Shown in pieces: positions 56,290 to 64,000 of a stretch of DNA of 64,000 nucleotides. The notes under the pieces were generated by a model that had not been told where the DNA came from, searched no databases, and saw nothing but the letters and a program-made list of their open reading frames with translations. The position numbers and the translations under genes are program-made. How positions within the stretch are numbered: the stretch's first letter is position 1; each line of letters begins with the position of its first letter. The stretch is from Chloroflexi bacterium 54-19. Lineage in GTDB: Bacteria > Chloroflexota > Chloroflexia > Chloroheliales > Chloroheliaceae. Location: the NCBI GenBank assembly GCA_001898225.1, contig MKTJ01000017.1, positions 62,001 to 126,000 on the forward strand. Direction: 5' to 3'.

Positions 56290-57072
56290 TTCAACAACTT
56301 GCATTCGCCCTGAGGCCAACCTATCCAGGCGTTCCAGGGCCATCTCGGTGTAGTCGGGCCGGATTTCAAAACCTAAAGAAACCCTGCCGCAACCGTAAGC
56401 CGCCGCCAGGGTCGAGCCGGACCCGGCAAAAGGGTCCAGCACCAGTTCGCCGGGATTGCTACAGGCCCGGATTATCCGCTCGATAACCGCCACGGGGAAC
56501 TGGGCCGGGTGGGGCATCCGTTCTTTCGAGGAACGTTTCGCGCCCGAAGTCACTTTCGGGATACGCCAGACATCGCCGGGATTCTTGCCGAGCGGGTTGA
56601 CCTTTAGCTTGCCGTTCTTCTTCTGGTTGGGATATTTCACGTCGGGGTCGCGCACCGCGTCCAGGTTAAAGGTATATTTCTGCGGGTCTTTGACAAACCA
56701 GAGCCATTTCTCGTTGCGGGGCGAAAAAGCTTTCCGGGCCGCCACTCCCGCCTCGTAATGCCAGACCACCTCCTGCTGCAAATAAAAGGGCGATTTGTCC
56801 CACAAAAGATAGGGGAGCGGCACCGCCCGGCCTTTCCCGGCCACTTCCAGGTAACCCAGGTTCAGCCAGAGCGCGCCGTGAGGTTTCGTAACCCGGTAAA
56901 TCTCCCGAAGCCAGGTCTCGCACCAGGCCAGGTAATCGGCCAGGGCCCGCCGCGACTCGTATTCCTTCCCGATGTTGTAGGGCGGAGAAGTAACCGTCAG
57001 GTCCACCGAGGCGTCAGGTAGAGCCCGCAGTCCATCCAGCAAATCGAGGCAGCGCAATTCGTAAGTTGGCAT
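56263..57072 (-). CDS. Orphan beta-class DNA methyltransferase (N4-cytosine/N6-adenine type)
   Basis: S-adenosylmethionine-dependent DNA methyltransferase of 269 residues. The catalytic motif IV TSPPYNIGKEY comes first and the AdoMet motif I DPFAGSGSTLAAAYGCG near the C-terminus (about 225), the beta-class order. SPPY is common in N4-cytosine enzymes but also in some adenine enzymes. Target-recognition part lies at about 120-205. I chose ATG 57072 (MPTYELRCLD) with AAGG upstream; the longer frame to 57171 runs into repeat DNA. No restriction endonuclease gene is recognisable beside it, so it is probably an orphan with an epigenetic role. Its C-terminal residues come from a dispersed repeat. 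Confidence 0.88.
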   Translation of the reverse strand: MPTYELRCLDLLDGLRALPDASVDLTVTSPPYNIGKEYESRRALADYLAWCETWLREIYRVTKPHGALWLNLGYLEVAGKGRAVPLPYLLWDKSPFYLQQEVVWHYEAGVAARKAFSPRNEKWLWFVKDPQKYTFNLDAVRDPDVKYPNQKKNGKLKVNPLGKNPGDVWRIPKVTSGAKRSSKERMPHPAQFPVAVIERIIRACSNPGELVLDPFAGSGSTLAAAYGCGRVSLGFEIRPDYTEMALERLDRLASGRMQVVEQNNVERSP

Positions 57073-57212
57073 TAGCATCCTTGAAAGTGGTATTACACGC
57101 GGAACGCTATATATAATACCAAGTATAGGTAGATAGTAACCCATAGTACATCCTGAACGAAGTGAAGGCACCCAAAGGGTACCCGCCGGCCCGTTGGGCT
57201 AAAGCATAATAG

Positions 57213-57271
57213 TTGTCCAACGGTACCCGTAAACGGGTGCCCAAGATTCCTCGCAAGCTCGGAATGACAAG
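57213..57271. repeat. Dispersed repeat family I, copy 4
   Basis: TTGTCCAACGG, internal hairpin ACCCGTAAACGGGT, then AAGATTCCTCG and CTCGGAATGACAA. It shares the ends of the copy at 20.6 kb almost exactly. Confidence 0.7.
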
Positions 57272-57393
57272 TATTGACCCATACCTGATATAAGTGGGAA
57301 TAAAGCGAAGAATAATTTAAATTATGGGGCGGGTTTTGTCCAGCGCCAGCCCCAAAATTAGATTTGTTTCCGATTAGAAAAGGCGAGCTACCC

Positions 57394-57593
57394 TTGCTAC
57401 CACGTAACTTAATGCTATAATGTTTAACAAAGAGGCGCTTTTCCTTTAACGATGAAGGTATTTCGGGGCGACCTCTTGATAGGTTTTTAAAACCCGTCAG
57501 CGGGATTCTTTTCTTCACATCGTTAGTGCGTAGGGGTTATAAACGCTCGAAATTGTTAAACGGAAACTACATTTAGGATTCGTTTAACAAATT
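57394..57593 (+). promoter_or_regulatory. Candidate promoter followed by structured RNA leader
   Basis: TTGCTA, 16-bp spacer, perfect TATAAT (57416-57421). Downstream, TAACGATGAAG (about 57449) can pair with CTTCACATCGTTA (ending about 57527), enclosing GGTTTT-T-AAAACC and CCCG-TCAG-CGGG hairpins, and TTGTTAAACG (57553-57562) pairs with CGTTTAACAA (57581-57590). It could be the 5' leader of the operon starting at 57816 or a small RNA. I cannot match it to a known riboswitch. Confidence 0.4.
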
Positions 57594-57815
57594 GATAATA
57601 AATTCTAAAGATTTAACCACTAAGATTAATACGGCTGTCAGCCTCATCAGAGATTATGACTTCCCAGGCCAGCTATACCTTATAACTACCGGGTTACTAC
57701 CATTTGCAGAGAAGCGGGTTTAACCGGGGCCGTTCGCATAAAAATTCATCTGATTTGATTCACCCATAAATTATTGTTCTAGCTGTGACTGGCGAAGCGG
57801 GAGCATCGAAAACGT

Positions 57816-58448
57816 ATGTTATTCTTTAGAGTATTAGCCCGTTTACTAGGCGGCTTCTTCAAGGGCATTGGCCGGGGTTTCGGCGGCATCTTCCGCTGGA
57901 TTGCCCGGCACGAAATGTTTTTGGGCCTGGTGACTTCCTTTGTAGTCGTGGTATTTGCGGTCTGGCTGGTCCTCACTCTCTTAAATATCAATATCGTCAT
58001 CGGCCAACCGCCTGCCGTACAAACCCAGCCTTCCTCTGCCGTAATTGAGGTCACGCCCACCCCTTCCACTACCAGCACGCCCGCGGTTACCCAGGCTCCG
58101 GTCTCTCGGACGAACGCGCCCCAGGCCACCGAAGCTTTTATGATAGGCCAGATTAACGGCGACGCCGACGAAGTTTGGAACTCGCTAACAGCCACCCTCC
58201 ATAACCAGCTTACCGGGGCGGGCCGGGACAAAAGCTATTTCCAGCGCCAGTTTGACGACCAGAAGAAAAATGGCCTGGTCTACGAAAGCTACCAGTATGT
58301 GGGAGGGGTAACTAATCCCAACGGTACCTCGCTTCATTTCTATGTCCTGACAGTTAAAAATACGCAAACAAATGTCGAAAGCAAGATTCCCTGGACCTTT
58401 GAAGTCGATACGGATGGCAAAATCGCCCAGGCCGATTTTCCAGCTTAG
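57816..58448 (+). CDS. Membrane-anchored protein with extracytoplasmic domain (unknown function)
   Basis: A 210-residue protein: amphipathic, Gly/Phe/Arg-rich N-terminus (about 1-32), one membrane helix (about 37-62, GLVTSFVVVVFAVWLVLTLL), a Pro/Thr/Ser-rich linker (about 68-105) and a C-terminal domain of about 100 residues (FMIGQINGDADEVWNSLTAT ... YESYQYVGGV). That domain resembles the two repeats of the next protein and looks NTF2-like/DUF4878-like, by pattern only. GGGAG lies 12-13 bp before the ATG. First gene of a three-gene run ending in the FtsH-like protease; it could present substrates to or regulate the protease. Confidence 0.65.
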   Translation: MLFFRVLARLLGGFFKGIGRGFGGIFRWIARHEMFLGLVTSFVVVVFAVWLVLTLLNINIVIGQPPAVQTQPSSAVIEVTPTPSTTSTPAVTQAPVSRTNAPQATEAFMIGQINGDADEVWNSLTATLHNQLTGAGRDKSYFQRQFDDQKKNGLVYESYQYVGGVTNPNGTSLHFYVLTVKNTQTNVESKIPWTFEVDTDGKIAQADFPA

Positions 58449-58543
58449 CGGCAAATCATTAAAACCGCTAAACGGTCTGGCACGTACTAAATCCAAATAG
58501 CGTAAACAAGCTACTAAAAACTATTTCATTTAAGGATTGCCCT

Positions 58544-59605
58544 ATGTTTTTCAAGGTTGTAGGCCGGTTAACCGCTCGTCTCTTAAGAAGTATCGGAAAG
58601 TTCTTTTATACGATTTTCCGCAATGTTGGCAGGCACCCGGTCCGGTCGCTCTTTTCTTTCGTGTTCACGGTCGCTTTCCTGGTAGTGTTCTGGCTTACCG
58701 GGGCTTTTGGGTTAGCCGGTCTTTTTGGCAATTCTAACTCCCCTGTCCTTACGGCGGTCGAACCTACCGCGCAACCGGAGGGGAAAGCGAACGATTTCCT
58801 GGTCGCCCTGAAAGACGGTAAAGCCAGCGGCATGTACGACGCGCTCAGTGACGACTATAAGAACACCCTGAAATCTCGTGGCATCAAAAACGCCACCGAT
58901 ATGCAAAACCTGGTTACGAAAAAATTAAATGAAATAACCGGGCAGCCGAACGGCCACCTTACTTACTCCTTTACCTTTTACCAGGGCGTCCGCTACAACG
59001 ATGGCTCGGTGGAAAACGACTTTACCGGCTCGTATGAGACTGCCGGGAACCGCACCAGCGTGCAGGTTGTTATGAAACTCAAAGACGGCAAAATTTTCTT
59101 TGTCGATGCAACCGACCCGGTAATCCTGGCGGCGATAGGGACCGGCAAGGATGCTTCTGGCGGGGACGCCCAACTCGGCGTGGTCAGCAACAACCGCAGC
59201 CCGGTGGCCGAAGATTTCATGAAGGGCCTGACCACTTTCGATGTAAATAAAATCTGGGACAACCTGGCCGATAGTTATAAAACCGAACTTACCAACCGGG
59301 GCGTGACCAAAGATACCATGTCGAAAGTTTTCGACCAGGTCAAAACGATTAACGCCTCCAAAACCAAAAATTCGGTCACCTATACCTATGATGGTTACGC
59401 CTACCTGGACACCATCAATTTCCCGAACGGTATCACGGTCAACGAATTCGTATCAATATTGAGTATTTCCGATGCGCCGACTCAGCCGCGATACAGTATC
59501 GTGCTGGACGCCAACCAGAAAATCATCCGGCTGGGCAATGATAGCGCGCAAGACCCTATCTTCACTAATATACTTGGCCGGAACAGCCAGGGTCAGGGGC
59601 AATAG
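58544..59605 (+). CDS. Membrane-anchored protein with two repeats of the same domain
   Basis: A 353-residue paralogue of the preceding protein: the same kind of N-terminus (VGRLTARLLRSIGKFFYTIF), one membrane helix (about 38-60), then two repeats (about 83-190 and 205-320). They share A-x-D-F-[LM]-x-x-L, then Y-x-x-x-L-x-x-R-G and a Y-x-Y/F-strand with PNG. The fold prediction NTF2-like is inference. AAGGA precedes the ATG. Same strand as both neighbours, with gaps of 95 and 72 bp. Codon use does not differ from its neighbours. Confidence 0.65.
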   Translation: MFFKVVGRLTARLLRSIGKFFYTIFRNVGRHPVRSLFSFVFTVAFLVVFWLTGAFGLAGLFGNSNSPVLTAVEPTAQPEGKANDFLVALKDGKASGMYDALSDDYKNTLKSRGIKNATDMQNLVTKKLNEITGQPNGHLTYSFTFYQGVRYNDGSVENDFTGSYETAGNRTSVQVVMKLKDGKIFFVDATDPVILAAIGTGKDASGGDAQLGVVSNNRSPVAEDFMKGLTTFDVNKIWDNLADSYKTELTNRGVTKDTMSKVFDQVKTINASKTKNSVTYTYDGYAYLDTINFPNGITVNEFVSILSISDAPTQPRYSIVLDANQKIIRLGNDSAQDPIFTNILGRNSQGQGQ

Positions 59606-59677
59606 CTTATTTGGGCAACGGCGGCCAGCCTGCACTCGATAAGGCGGCCCTCGCACAAAGAACAGGAAGTTTAATCT

Positions 59678-62032
59678 ATGGAAAATGTCAGAAGCAAGCG
59701 GAGGCCCGTCAAGCAACAGGACGATGTCGACCTCGCTATAGAAAAACTAAAACACCGCTGGAAATATAACCCTATTCGCTACGGCTGGTGGCGCTGGCTG
59801 GTGGTATTCCTGGTAGTTTTCGGCCTTTTAAGCTTCTTTGGGCCGACCTTTAGCTCCAGTGGTCCGGCGGGGGTCGCCAACCAGCTTATTACGATGGCGC
59901 TTCAACTCGCTATCGCAATGCTCACGGCCATCATGTTTATCTATATCCAGTTCTTTGCGATTTCCAAGCCCCGCGTGTACTGGTTAAAACCCTACGAAAC
60001 GGGTGTCAGTTTCAAAGACTACCGGGGCAACCCGCAAGTGTTGGAAATGGCCCGCGAGGTAGTGCTAATCCTTAAAGGCTCCAAAGACTTCAAAGAAATG
60101 GGCGGTGAGGTCGTGCGTGGTCTGCTTTTGGAAGGCGACCCCGGCGTTGGTAAGAGCTACCTGGCCCAATGTATCGCCACCGAATCGGGCATGCCTTTCG
60201 GCTATTGTAGCGCCCCCAGCCTCCAGAGCCCCTTCCTGGCCGGTGGTATGTTGAGTATCCGGGCCCTCTATCGTAAGGCCCGCAAACTTTCCGGCCAGTA
60301 TGGCGGCTGCATCCTCTTTCTGGACGAAATTGACGCCATCGGCCAGAGCCGCAACAACGGCGGCGGCGGTATGACCATGGGCATGGGCGGCATGATGGGT
60401 GGTAACAGCAACCTCCTTATCAACGAACTGCTGGTCCAACTCGACCCGCCCCCGGTGGACGACCGCTGGACGACCAAACTTCTGCGCTGGCTGGGCCTCG
60501 AATTCAGCCGCAAAAGGGCCGAGCGTCCCCCGGTGATGACAATCGGCGCCACCAACCTGGTTTCTACCCTTGACGCCGCCCTTCTCCGGCCCGGTCGTTT
60601 CGACCGCCATATCACGGTTGACGTGCCGGACGCCGATGGACGCCAGGAAGTTATCGAATATTACCTCGACAAGGTAAACCACGAAAATATCCCGGTAGAC
60701 CGCCTGGTAGCCGAAACCATCGGTTATACCCCGGTCCGTATTCGCCATATTATCAACGAGGCGGTAATCCGGGCCCACTTTAGCGGGCGAGACGTGATTA
60801 CTTACCCTGACCTGATTGAAGCCAGGGATGTCCACGAAGTTGGTATCCGCCAACCCATTCGCAGTTTGTCCCGCGAAGAAAAACGCCGCCTGGCCTACCA
60901 CGAAACCGGCCACGCCGTTGCCCAGATTTTACTGGTGCCTTGGGAGCGGGTGGTCAAACTCACCATCGTCCGGCACGGTTCCGCTTTAGGCTTCATGCAA
61001 CCCAAACCTCTGGAAGAAAAACACGTCCTTTTGAAAGAGGAAATGGAGGTTGATATTCAGGTCAGCCTGGCAAGCCGGGCCGCCGAAGAACTATTCCTTG
61101 GCAGCCCCACAAACGGTTTCTACGGCGACCTGAACGCCGCCACCGCCCTGGCTATGCGCATTATCGGTGACGTTGGTATGAACGGGCATCTTTCCTCCCG
61201 CAGCGTCCTCGGTATCGCCGGGGCCCAGATGCAGATGGAAGTTGAAGACTATCTGCAAGACCAAATGAAGAAGGTCAAACAACTGCTGGAAGCCAACTCG
61301 GATATGGTCCACGCCCTGGCGGCGGAACTGGCCGAACGCGACGAAATGCTGGGTGATGAAGTCATGGCAATCGTCAACCAGTTCACGCCAAAACTGACCA
61401 ACGACGCCAAAAACAAGCAGAAAAAGATTGGCTTTATCCGGGAAAACGACACTATCAGCAAAAAGCCTACCAGTTGGGATGATGGGCTCGATAACGAACC
61501 AGTAGCCGCCGCCCAGCCCCTGGCTGCGACCGGCACCGACGATTTCCGAGCCACCCCGGTCCAGGCCCAACCGCAGCCGCCCCAGGCCCAACCGGAAGCC
61601 CAGACTACCCCGTTCCGGGTTATCAACGATAACCAGCCGACCGGTACTTTCCAGGTGCCCTCCAACCTGGCCCCAACCGGACAGGCAGCGAACCCGACCG
61701 CCCCGGCCAACAATCCCGCTCCTACAAATAACCCAACCGGGCAGTTCGGGACGTGGGATAACCTGGGCCACCCGGTAAGCGGCAGCCAGGTCATTCCTCC
61801 GGCGGCTAACACGGCCAGCACCGCGCCGTTTACGCCGATGTGGCCGCAGCAACCGCAGGAACAACCCGAACCGGACCAGGCTCAACCAACTACCCAACAG
61901 CAACCGGAACAATCGGCCCAGCCGCAAGCGCCCGCCGACAAACCGGCTGAACCGGCCAAACAGCCCGACCCGAAGCAGGATACCAAGCAGGACGACGATG
62001 ACCTGTGGGACTTGTTACCGAAAGGCTGGTAG
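59678..62032 (+). CDS. Divergent FtsH-like AAA protease with Pro/Gln-rich tail
   Basis: Membrane-anchored ATP-dependent zinc protease. Two membrane helices (about 36-58 and 69-92) are joined by a loop of only about 10 residues, whereas FtsH usually has an extracytoplasmic domain of about 70 there. AAA domain: Walker A GDPGVGKSYLA (Lys159), Walker B CILFLDEIDAIG, SRH-type region DAALLRPGRFDRHI. M41 protease: HETGH with His408, Glu409 and His412, and Asp in DLNAATALAMRIIGD. A Met/Gly-rich insert (GGGGMTMGMGGMMGG) lies in the AAA domain. A disordered tail rich in Pro, Gln and Ala (about 590-784) ends in an acidic-aromatic motif DDDDLWDLLPKGW. Catalytic residues are intact. AGGAAG precedes the ATG. 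Confidence 0.9.
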   Translation: MENVRSKRRPVKQQDDVDLAIEKLKHRWKYNPIRYGWWRWLVVFLVVFGLLSFFGPTFSSSGPAGVANQLITMALQLAIAMLTAIMFIYIQFFAISKPRVYWLKPYETGVSFKDYRGNPQVLEMAREVVLILKGSKDFKEMGGEVVRGLLLEGDPGVGKSYLAQCIATESGMPFGYCSAPSLQSPFLAGGMLSIRALYRKARKLSGQYGGCILFLDEIDAIGQSRNNGGGGMTMGMGGMMGGNSNLLINELLVQLDPPPVDDRWTTKLLRWLGLEFSRKRAERPPVMTIGATNLVSTLDAALLRPGRFDRHITVDVPDADGRQEVIEYYLDKVNHENIPVDRLVAETIGYTPVRIRHIINEAVIRAHFSGRDVITYPDLIEARDVHEVGIRQPIRSLSREEKRRLAYHETGHAVAQILLVPWERVVKLTIVRHGSALGFMQPKPLEEKHVLLKEEMEVDIQVSLASRAAEELFLGSPTNGFYGDLNAATALAMRIIGDVGMNGHLSSRSVLGIAGAQMQMEVEDYLQDQMKKVKQLLEANSDMVHALAAELAERDEMLGDEVMAIVNQFTPKLTNDAKNKQKKIGFIRENDTISKKPTSWDDGLDNEPVAAAQPLAATGTDDFRATPVQAQPQPPQAQPEAQTTPFRVINDNQPTGTFQVPSNLAPTGQAANPTAPANNPAPTNNPTGQFGTWDNLGHPVSGSQVIPPAANTASTAPFTPMWPQQPQEQPEPDQAQPTTQQQPEQSAQPQAPADKPAEPAKQPDPKQDTKQDDDDLWDLLPKGW

Positions 62033-62049
62033 TTCCCGGCTAAAGTAGG

Positions 62050-62134
62050 TTCACCCGGCCCCACCGGGTGAAACGAGTTAGAATAAAAAACCTCCTGAGA
62101 GCGCCCATCAAACGGCGAAACCGGGAGGTTTTTT
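62050..62134 (+). terminator. Hairpin and terminator after the FtsH-like gene
   Basis: First TTCACCCGG / CCGGGTGAA (62050-62072), then AAAAAACCTCC (62085-62095) with GGAGGTTTTTT (62124-62134) around a loop holding a CGCC/GGCG inner stem. The second ends in a T-run. The remaining bases to 62319 show no gene. Confidence 0.75.
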
Positions 62135-62319
62135 GTTACCCAAATTTCCTCTTTAGTGACCAACCAAATAGTAATTTTAATAATATGCGGGTATAGTGGG
62201 GTATTGCTAGAAAATCGCCAGCTAACTGCAAGGTAAACCCGGCTGGAATATGGTTAAGTGGACGGGTTGGTAAAGACGAAACAAAAAATAAAAAGTAAAA
62301 GAAAGAAAGACGAAAACGA

Positions 62320-62976
62320 ATGGTTCAAGAAAAACCGGCCCGGCGGCCCCTGGGAGTGCGTCAGGCCAGGTGGGCCGTAGCGGTCGCGGGTTGGCTGATC
62401 CGGCGCGGGGCCCAACCGAATCACATTTCGATAATGAGCGTGGTCGTGGCGGCCCTGGGCGGACTCTGCATCATCGCCAGTACCTGGGTGGATACCACCA
62501 TCGGTATTATCCTGCTAGTCCTGGCCGCCGGTTTTATCATCCTGCGGGGTATCTGCAACATGCTGGACGGTATGGTGGCTATCGAGGGCAACCGCGCCTC
62601 CAAGGTCGGGCCGCTCTATAACGATGTGCCGGACCGTTTTTCGGACATCATCATCTTTTTCTGCGCCGGCTACGCTGTCCAGTGGTTCGACTGGGGCCGC
62701 GACCTGGGCTGGGCGGTGGCAGTTTTAGCGGTCCTCACCGCCTATATCCGACTGCTGGGAGGCGCAAGCGGCACAACCCAGGATTTCTCCGGCCCGATGG
62801 CGAAAACCCTGCGTATCTATTTAATGTCGATAACCTGTCTGTTGGCGGCGGTTGAACTGGCTTTCGGGTCGCAGGGCAAGGTATTTTTCGGGGCCCTGGT
62901 TATAATCGGGTTGGGTTGTATCCTCACCATCATCAACCGGCTGCGCCATATCGTGGCCGAGTTAAACGCCAAATAA
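62320..62976 (+). CDS. CDP-alcohol phosphatidyltransferase family protein
   Basis: Integral membrane enzyme of 218 residues with about six helices that would transfer a phosphatidyl group from CDP-diacylglycerol to an alcohol. The family motif is DGx2AR-x8-Gx3Dx3D; here it reads NMLDGMVAIEGNRASKVGPL then YNDVPDRFSD. The first Asp-Gly and the last Asp are kept, Arg is replaced by Ile and the third Asp by Asn with Asp next to it. Variants of the type GxLyNexxD occur in a subgroup of this family, so it may still be active. The acyl-CoA synthetase gene 67 bp downstream suggests lipid metabolism. The ribosome binding site is weak. Confidence 0.85.
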   Translation: MVQEKPARRPLGVRQARWAVAVAGWLIRRGAQPNHISIMSVVVAALGGLCIIASTWVDTTIGIILLVLAAGFIILRGICNMLDGMVAIEGNRASKVGPLYNDVPDRFSDIIIFFCAGYAVQWFDWGRDLGWAVAVLAVLTAYIRLLGGASGTTQDFSGPMAKTLRIYLMSITCLLAAVELAFGSQGKVFFGALVIIGLGCILTIINRLRHIVAELNAK

Positions 62977-63043
62977 ATAATGAATGACGCGGTGGTAGCG
63001 TTCTAAAAAAGAAAATTGTAGTAAGGGAAAATCTATAAAGAAT

Positions 63044-64000
63044 ATGGAAACGTTAGGTCTTTTTCTAAAAAATTCGGCCCGCCAGTTCGGGTCACGCCCG
63101 GCCCTCCTTTTCAAAGAGGGCTACCGGACCAAAAACTGGTCTTATGACCAACTCCTGGCCCGGAGCCTGGCGACCGCCTGCTGGCTGGAAAAACAGGGCG
63201 TCAAAAAAGGCGACCGCGTAGTCATCTGGGCCCCCAACAGCCCCTACTGGGTCATGGCTTACTTTGGTGCGTTGCACCTGGGGGCCAGCCTGGTGCCGCT
63301 CGATGTGCGGGTGAATAAAGATTTTGTCCATAATATCGTAAGACAGACCGAGCCGGTCCTGGCCTTCCTGAGCGAAACAAACCTGGCCGAATGGTCCGAA
63401 ACGATCCCGGCCCACAACCTGAAATTTTTAGAAACCGTCGAAGGAGAGGCCGATTTTCCCACCAACCCGACCATCAGCCCCGGCGATATTGCCGAGATTA
63501 TGTTTACCTCCGGCACGACCGGCGACCCTAAAGGGGTGCTGCTGACCCACCGCAACATTTTATCGAACGTGGACGCGGTCAATAACATGGTGCCCTATAT
63601 CAAAAATTACCGGATGCTCTCGATTTTGCCACTTTCGCACATGTTCGAGCAAACCCTGGGCCTGTTGCAGCCGCTCAAACAGGGCGCGAGTATCTTCTAC
63701 CCGGCCAATATCCAATCCAATACCCTTTTCGAGGCCATGCAGGACCAGAACATCACGACTATCCTGATGGTACCGCAAGTCCTCGACCTTTTTATGAACA
63801 GCATCGAGCGAGAGGTTAAAAGACAGGGGCGCGAGAAGACCTGGCAAATCCTGCAAAACATCGCCGGGAAACTGCCGATGGGCTTGCGACCGCTGCTTTT
63901 CCGCCCGATTCACAAACGGCTGGGCGGGCATTTGAAGTTCCTGGTAGTGGGCGGGGCCTATCTCAATCCCGACCTGATAGGCAAGTGGGAACGGCTGGGT
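63044..64000 (+). CDS. AMP-dependent acyl-CoA synthetase, 3'-truncated by window
   Basis: First 319 residues of a long-chain fatty-acid-CoA ligase-like enzyme (ANL superfamily), which activates an acyl group through an acyl-AMP. The AMP-binding loop MFTSGTTGDPKGVLLTH lies at about 153-169, preceded by WAPNSPYWVMAYFGALHLGA, and LPLSHMFEQTLG follows. The frame is open at the window edge; the missing part should carry the GEVxxRG and C-terminal Lys motifs. The ATG at 63044 is the only reasonable start; its ribosome binding site is weak (AAAG). With the CDP-alcohol phosphatidyltransferase upstream it suggests a phospholipid or fatty-acid operon. Confidence 0.92.
   Translation, partial: METLGLFLKNSARQFGSRPALLFKEGYRTKNWSYDQLLARSLATACWLEKQGVKKGDRVVIWAPNSPYWVMAYFGALHLGASLVPLDVRVNKDFVHNIVRQTEPVLAFLSETNLAEWSETIPAHNLKFLETVEGEADFPTNPTISPGDIAEIMFTSGTTGDPKGVLLTHRNILSNVDAVNNMVPYIKNYRMLSILPLSHMFEQTLGLLQPLKQGASIFYPANIQSNTLFEAMQDQNITTILMVPQVLDLFMNSIEREVKRQGREKTWQILQNIAGKLPMGLRPLLFRPIHKRLGGHLKFLVVGGAYLNPDLIGKWERLG

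Larger units (their letters stand above)
57073..57815. other. Long intergenic region with repeat, promoter and inverted repeats
   Basis: About 740 bp without a convincing gene. The left part contains a family I repeat and GGTACC-centred inverted repeats; the right part has a candidate promoter followed by several inverted repeats, described separately. From about 57600 to 57815 I see only AT-rich sequence leading to the next gene. Confidence 0.5.

Noticed and set aside
55534-57072. Restriction-modification system
   Set aside because: No endonuclease motifs (PD-ExK, HNH, GIY-YIG) are visible in the 122-residue protein, and 360 bp of repeats separate the genes.
57093-57518. Open frame of 141 codons on the minus strand
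   Set aside because: It runs through a family I repeat (the CHSELARNLG-type translation typical of repeat DNA), has no ribosome binding site and resembles no protein.

Overview
The window looks like chromosomal DNA of a saprophytic, probably monoderm bacterium, most likely Chloroflexota; this assignment is an inference. It rests on solute-binding lipoproteins with long Ala/Thr linkers after the lipobox Cys, a secreted protein with the YYQWRY-type C-terminus I associate with Chloroflexota, DUF5666-type secreted repeats, a bacterial family-B DNA polymerase, GC-rich genes separated by AT-rich spacers, and frequent GTG/TTG starts. There is no rRNA, tRNA, CRISPR array or intact insertion sequence.

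Layout. 0-2 kb: NarL-type histidine kinase and response regulator, overlapping a convergent GH2 beta-galactosidase. 5.4-8.7 kb: secreted DUF5666-like protein, ECF sigma factor and membrane anti-sigma factor, closed by two strong terminators. 8.9-20.5 kb: a glycan locus. A minus-strand operon (GH125 alpha-mannosidase, two ABC permeases, solute-binding lipoprotein) diverges from a plus-strand GntR/LacI-hybrid regulator, GH127 and GH38. 20.7-24.4 kb: secreted protein and GH3 beta-glucosidase. 24.4-28.9 kb: family-B DNA polymerase and an MFS exporter preceded by a structured leader with a small ORF. 29-32.1 kb: two VOC proteins and a short UvrA-like ATPase, a resistance-like group.

32.2-40.1 kb: a minus-strand cluster of SWIM zinc-finger protein, DUF5691, MoxR AAA+ ATPase, DUF5682 and VWA protein. 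It looks like one multi-protein machine of unknown function and is the best candidate here for an under-described system. 40.4-47.3 kb: a beta-glucoside operon (lipoprotein, two permeases, GH1) divergent from a LacI-family regulator, with matched operators in both promoters. 47.4-52.4 kb: cytidylate kinase-like protein and MarR regulator, divergent from an RND pump. 52.6-57.1 kb: FtsX-type permease, small membrane protein, orphan small protein and a beta-class DNA methyltransferase, with two families of short dispersed repeats. 57.8-62 kb: two membrane-anchored proteins with related extracytoplasmic domains followed by a divergent FtsH-like AAA protease with a Pro/Gln-rich tail. 62.3 kb to the end: CDP-alcohol phosphatidyltransferase and the start of an acyl-CoA synthetase.

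Functionally the window combines regulated import and hydrolysis of plant or fungal oligosaccharides (mannosides, arabinosides, beta-glucosides, beta-galactosides) with drug-efflux and resistance functions, envelope and protein quality control, and the MoxR/VWA module. Neither sugar transporter has an ATPase gene here, so a shared ATPase encoded elsewhere is expected.
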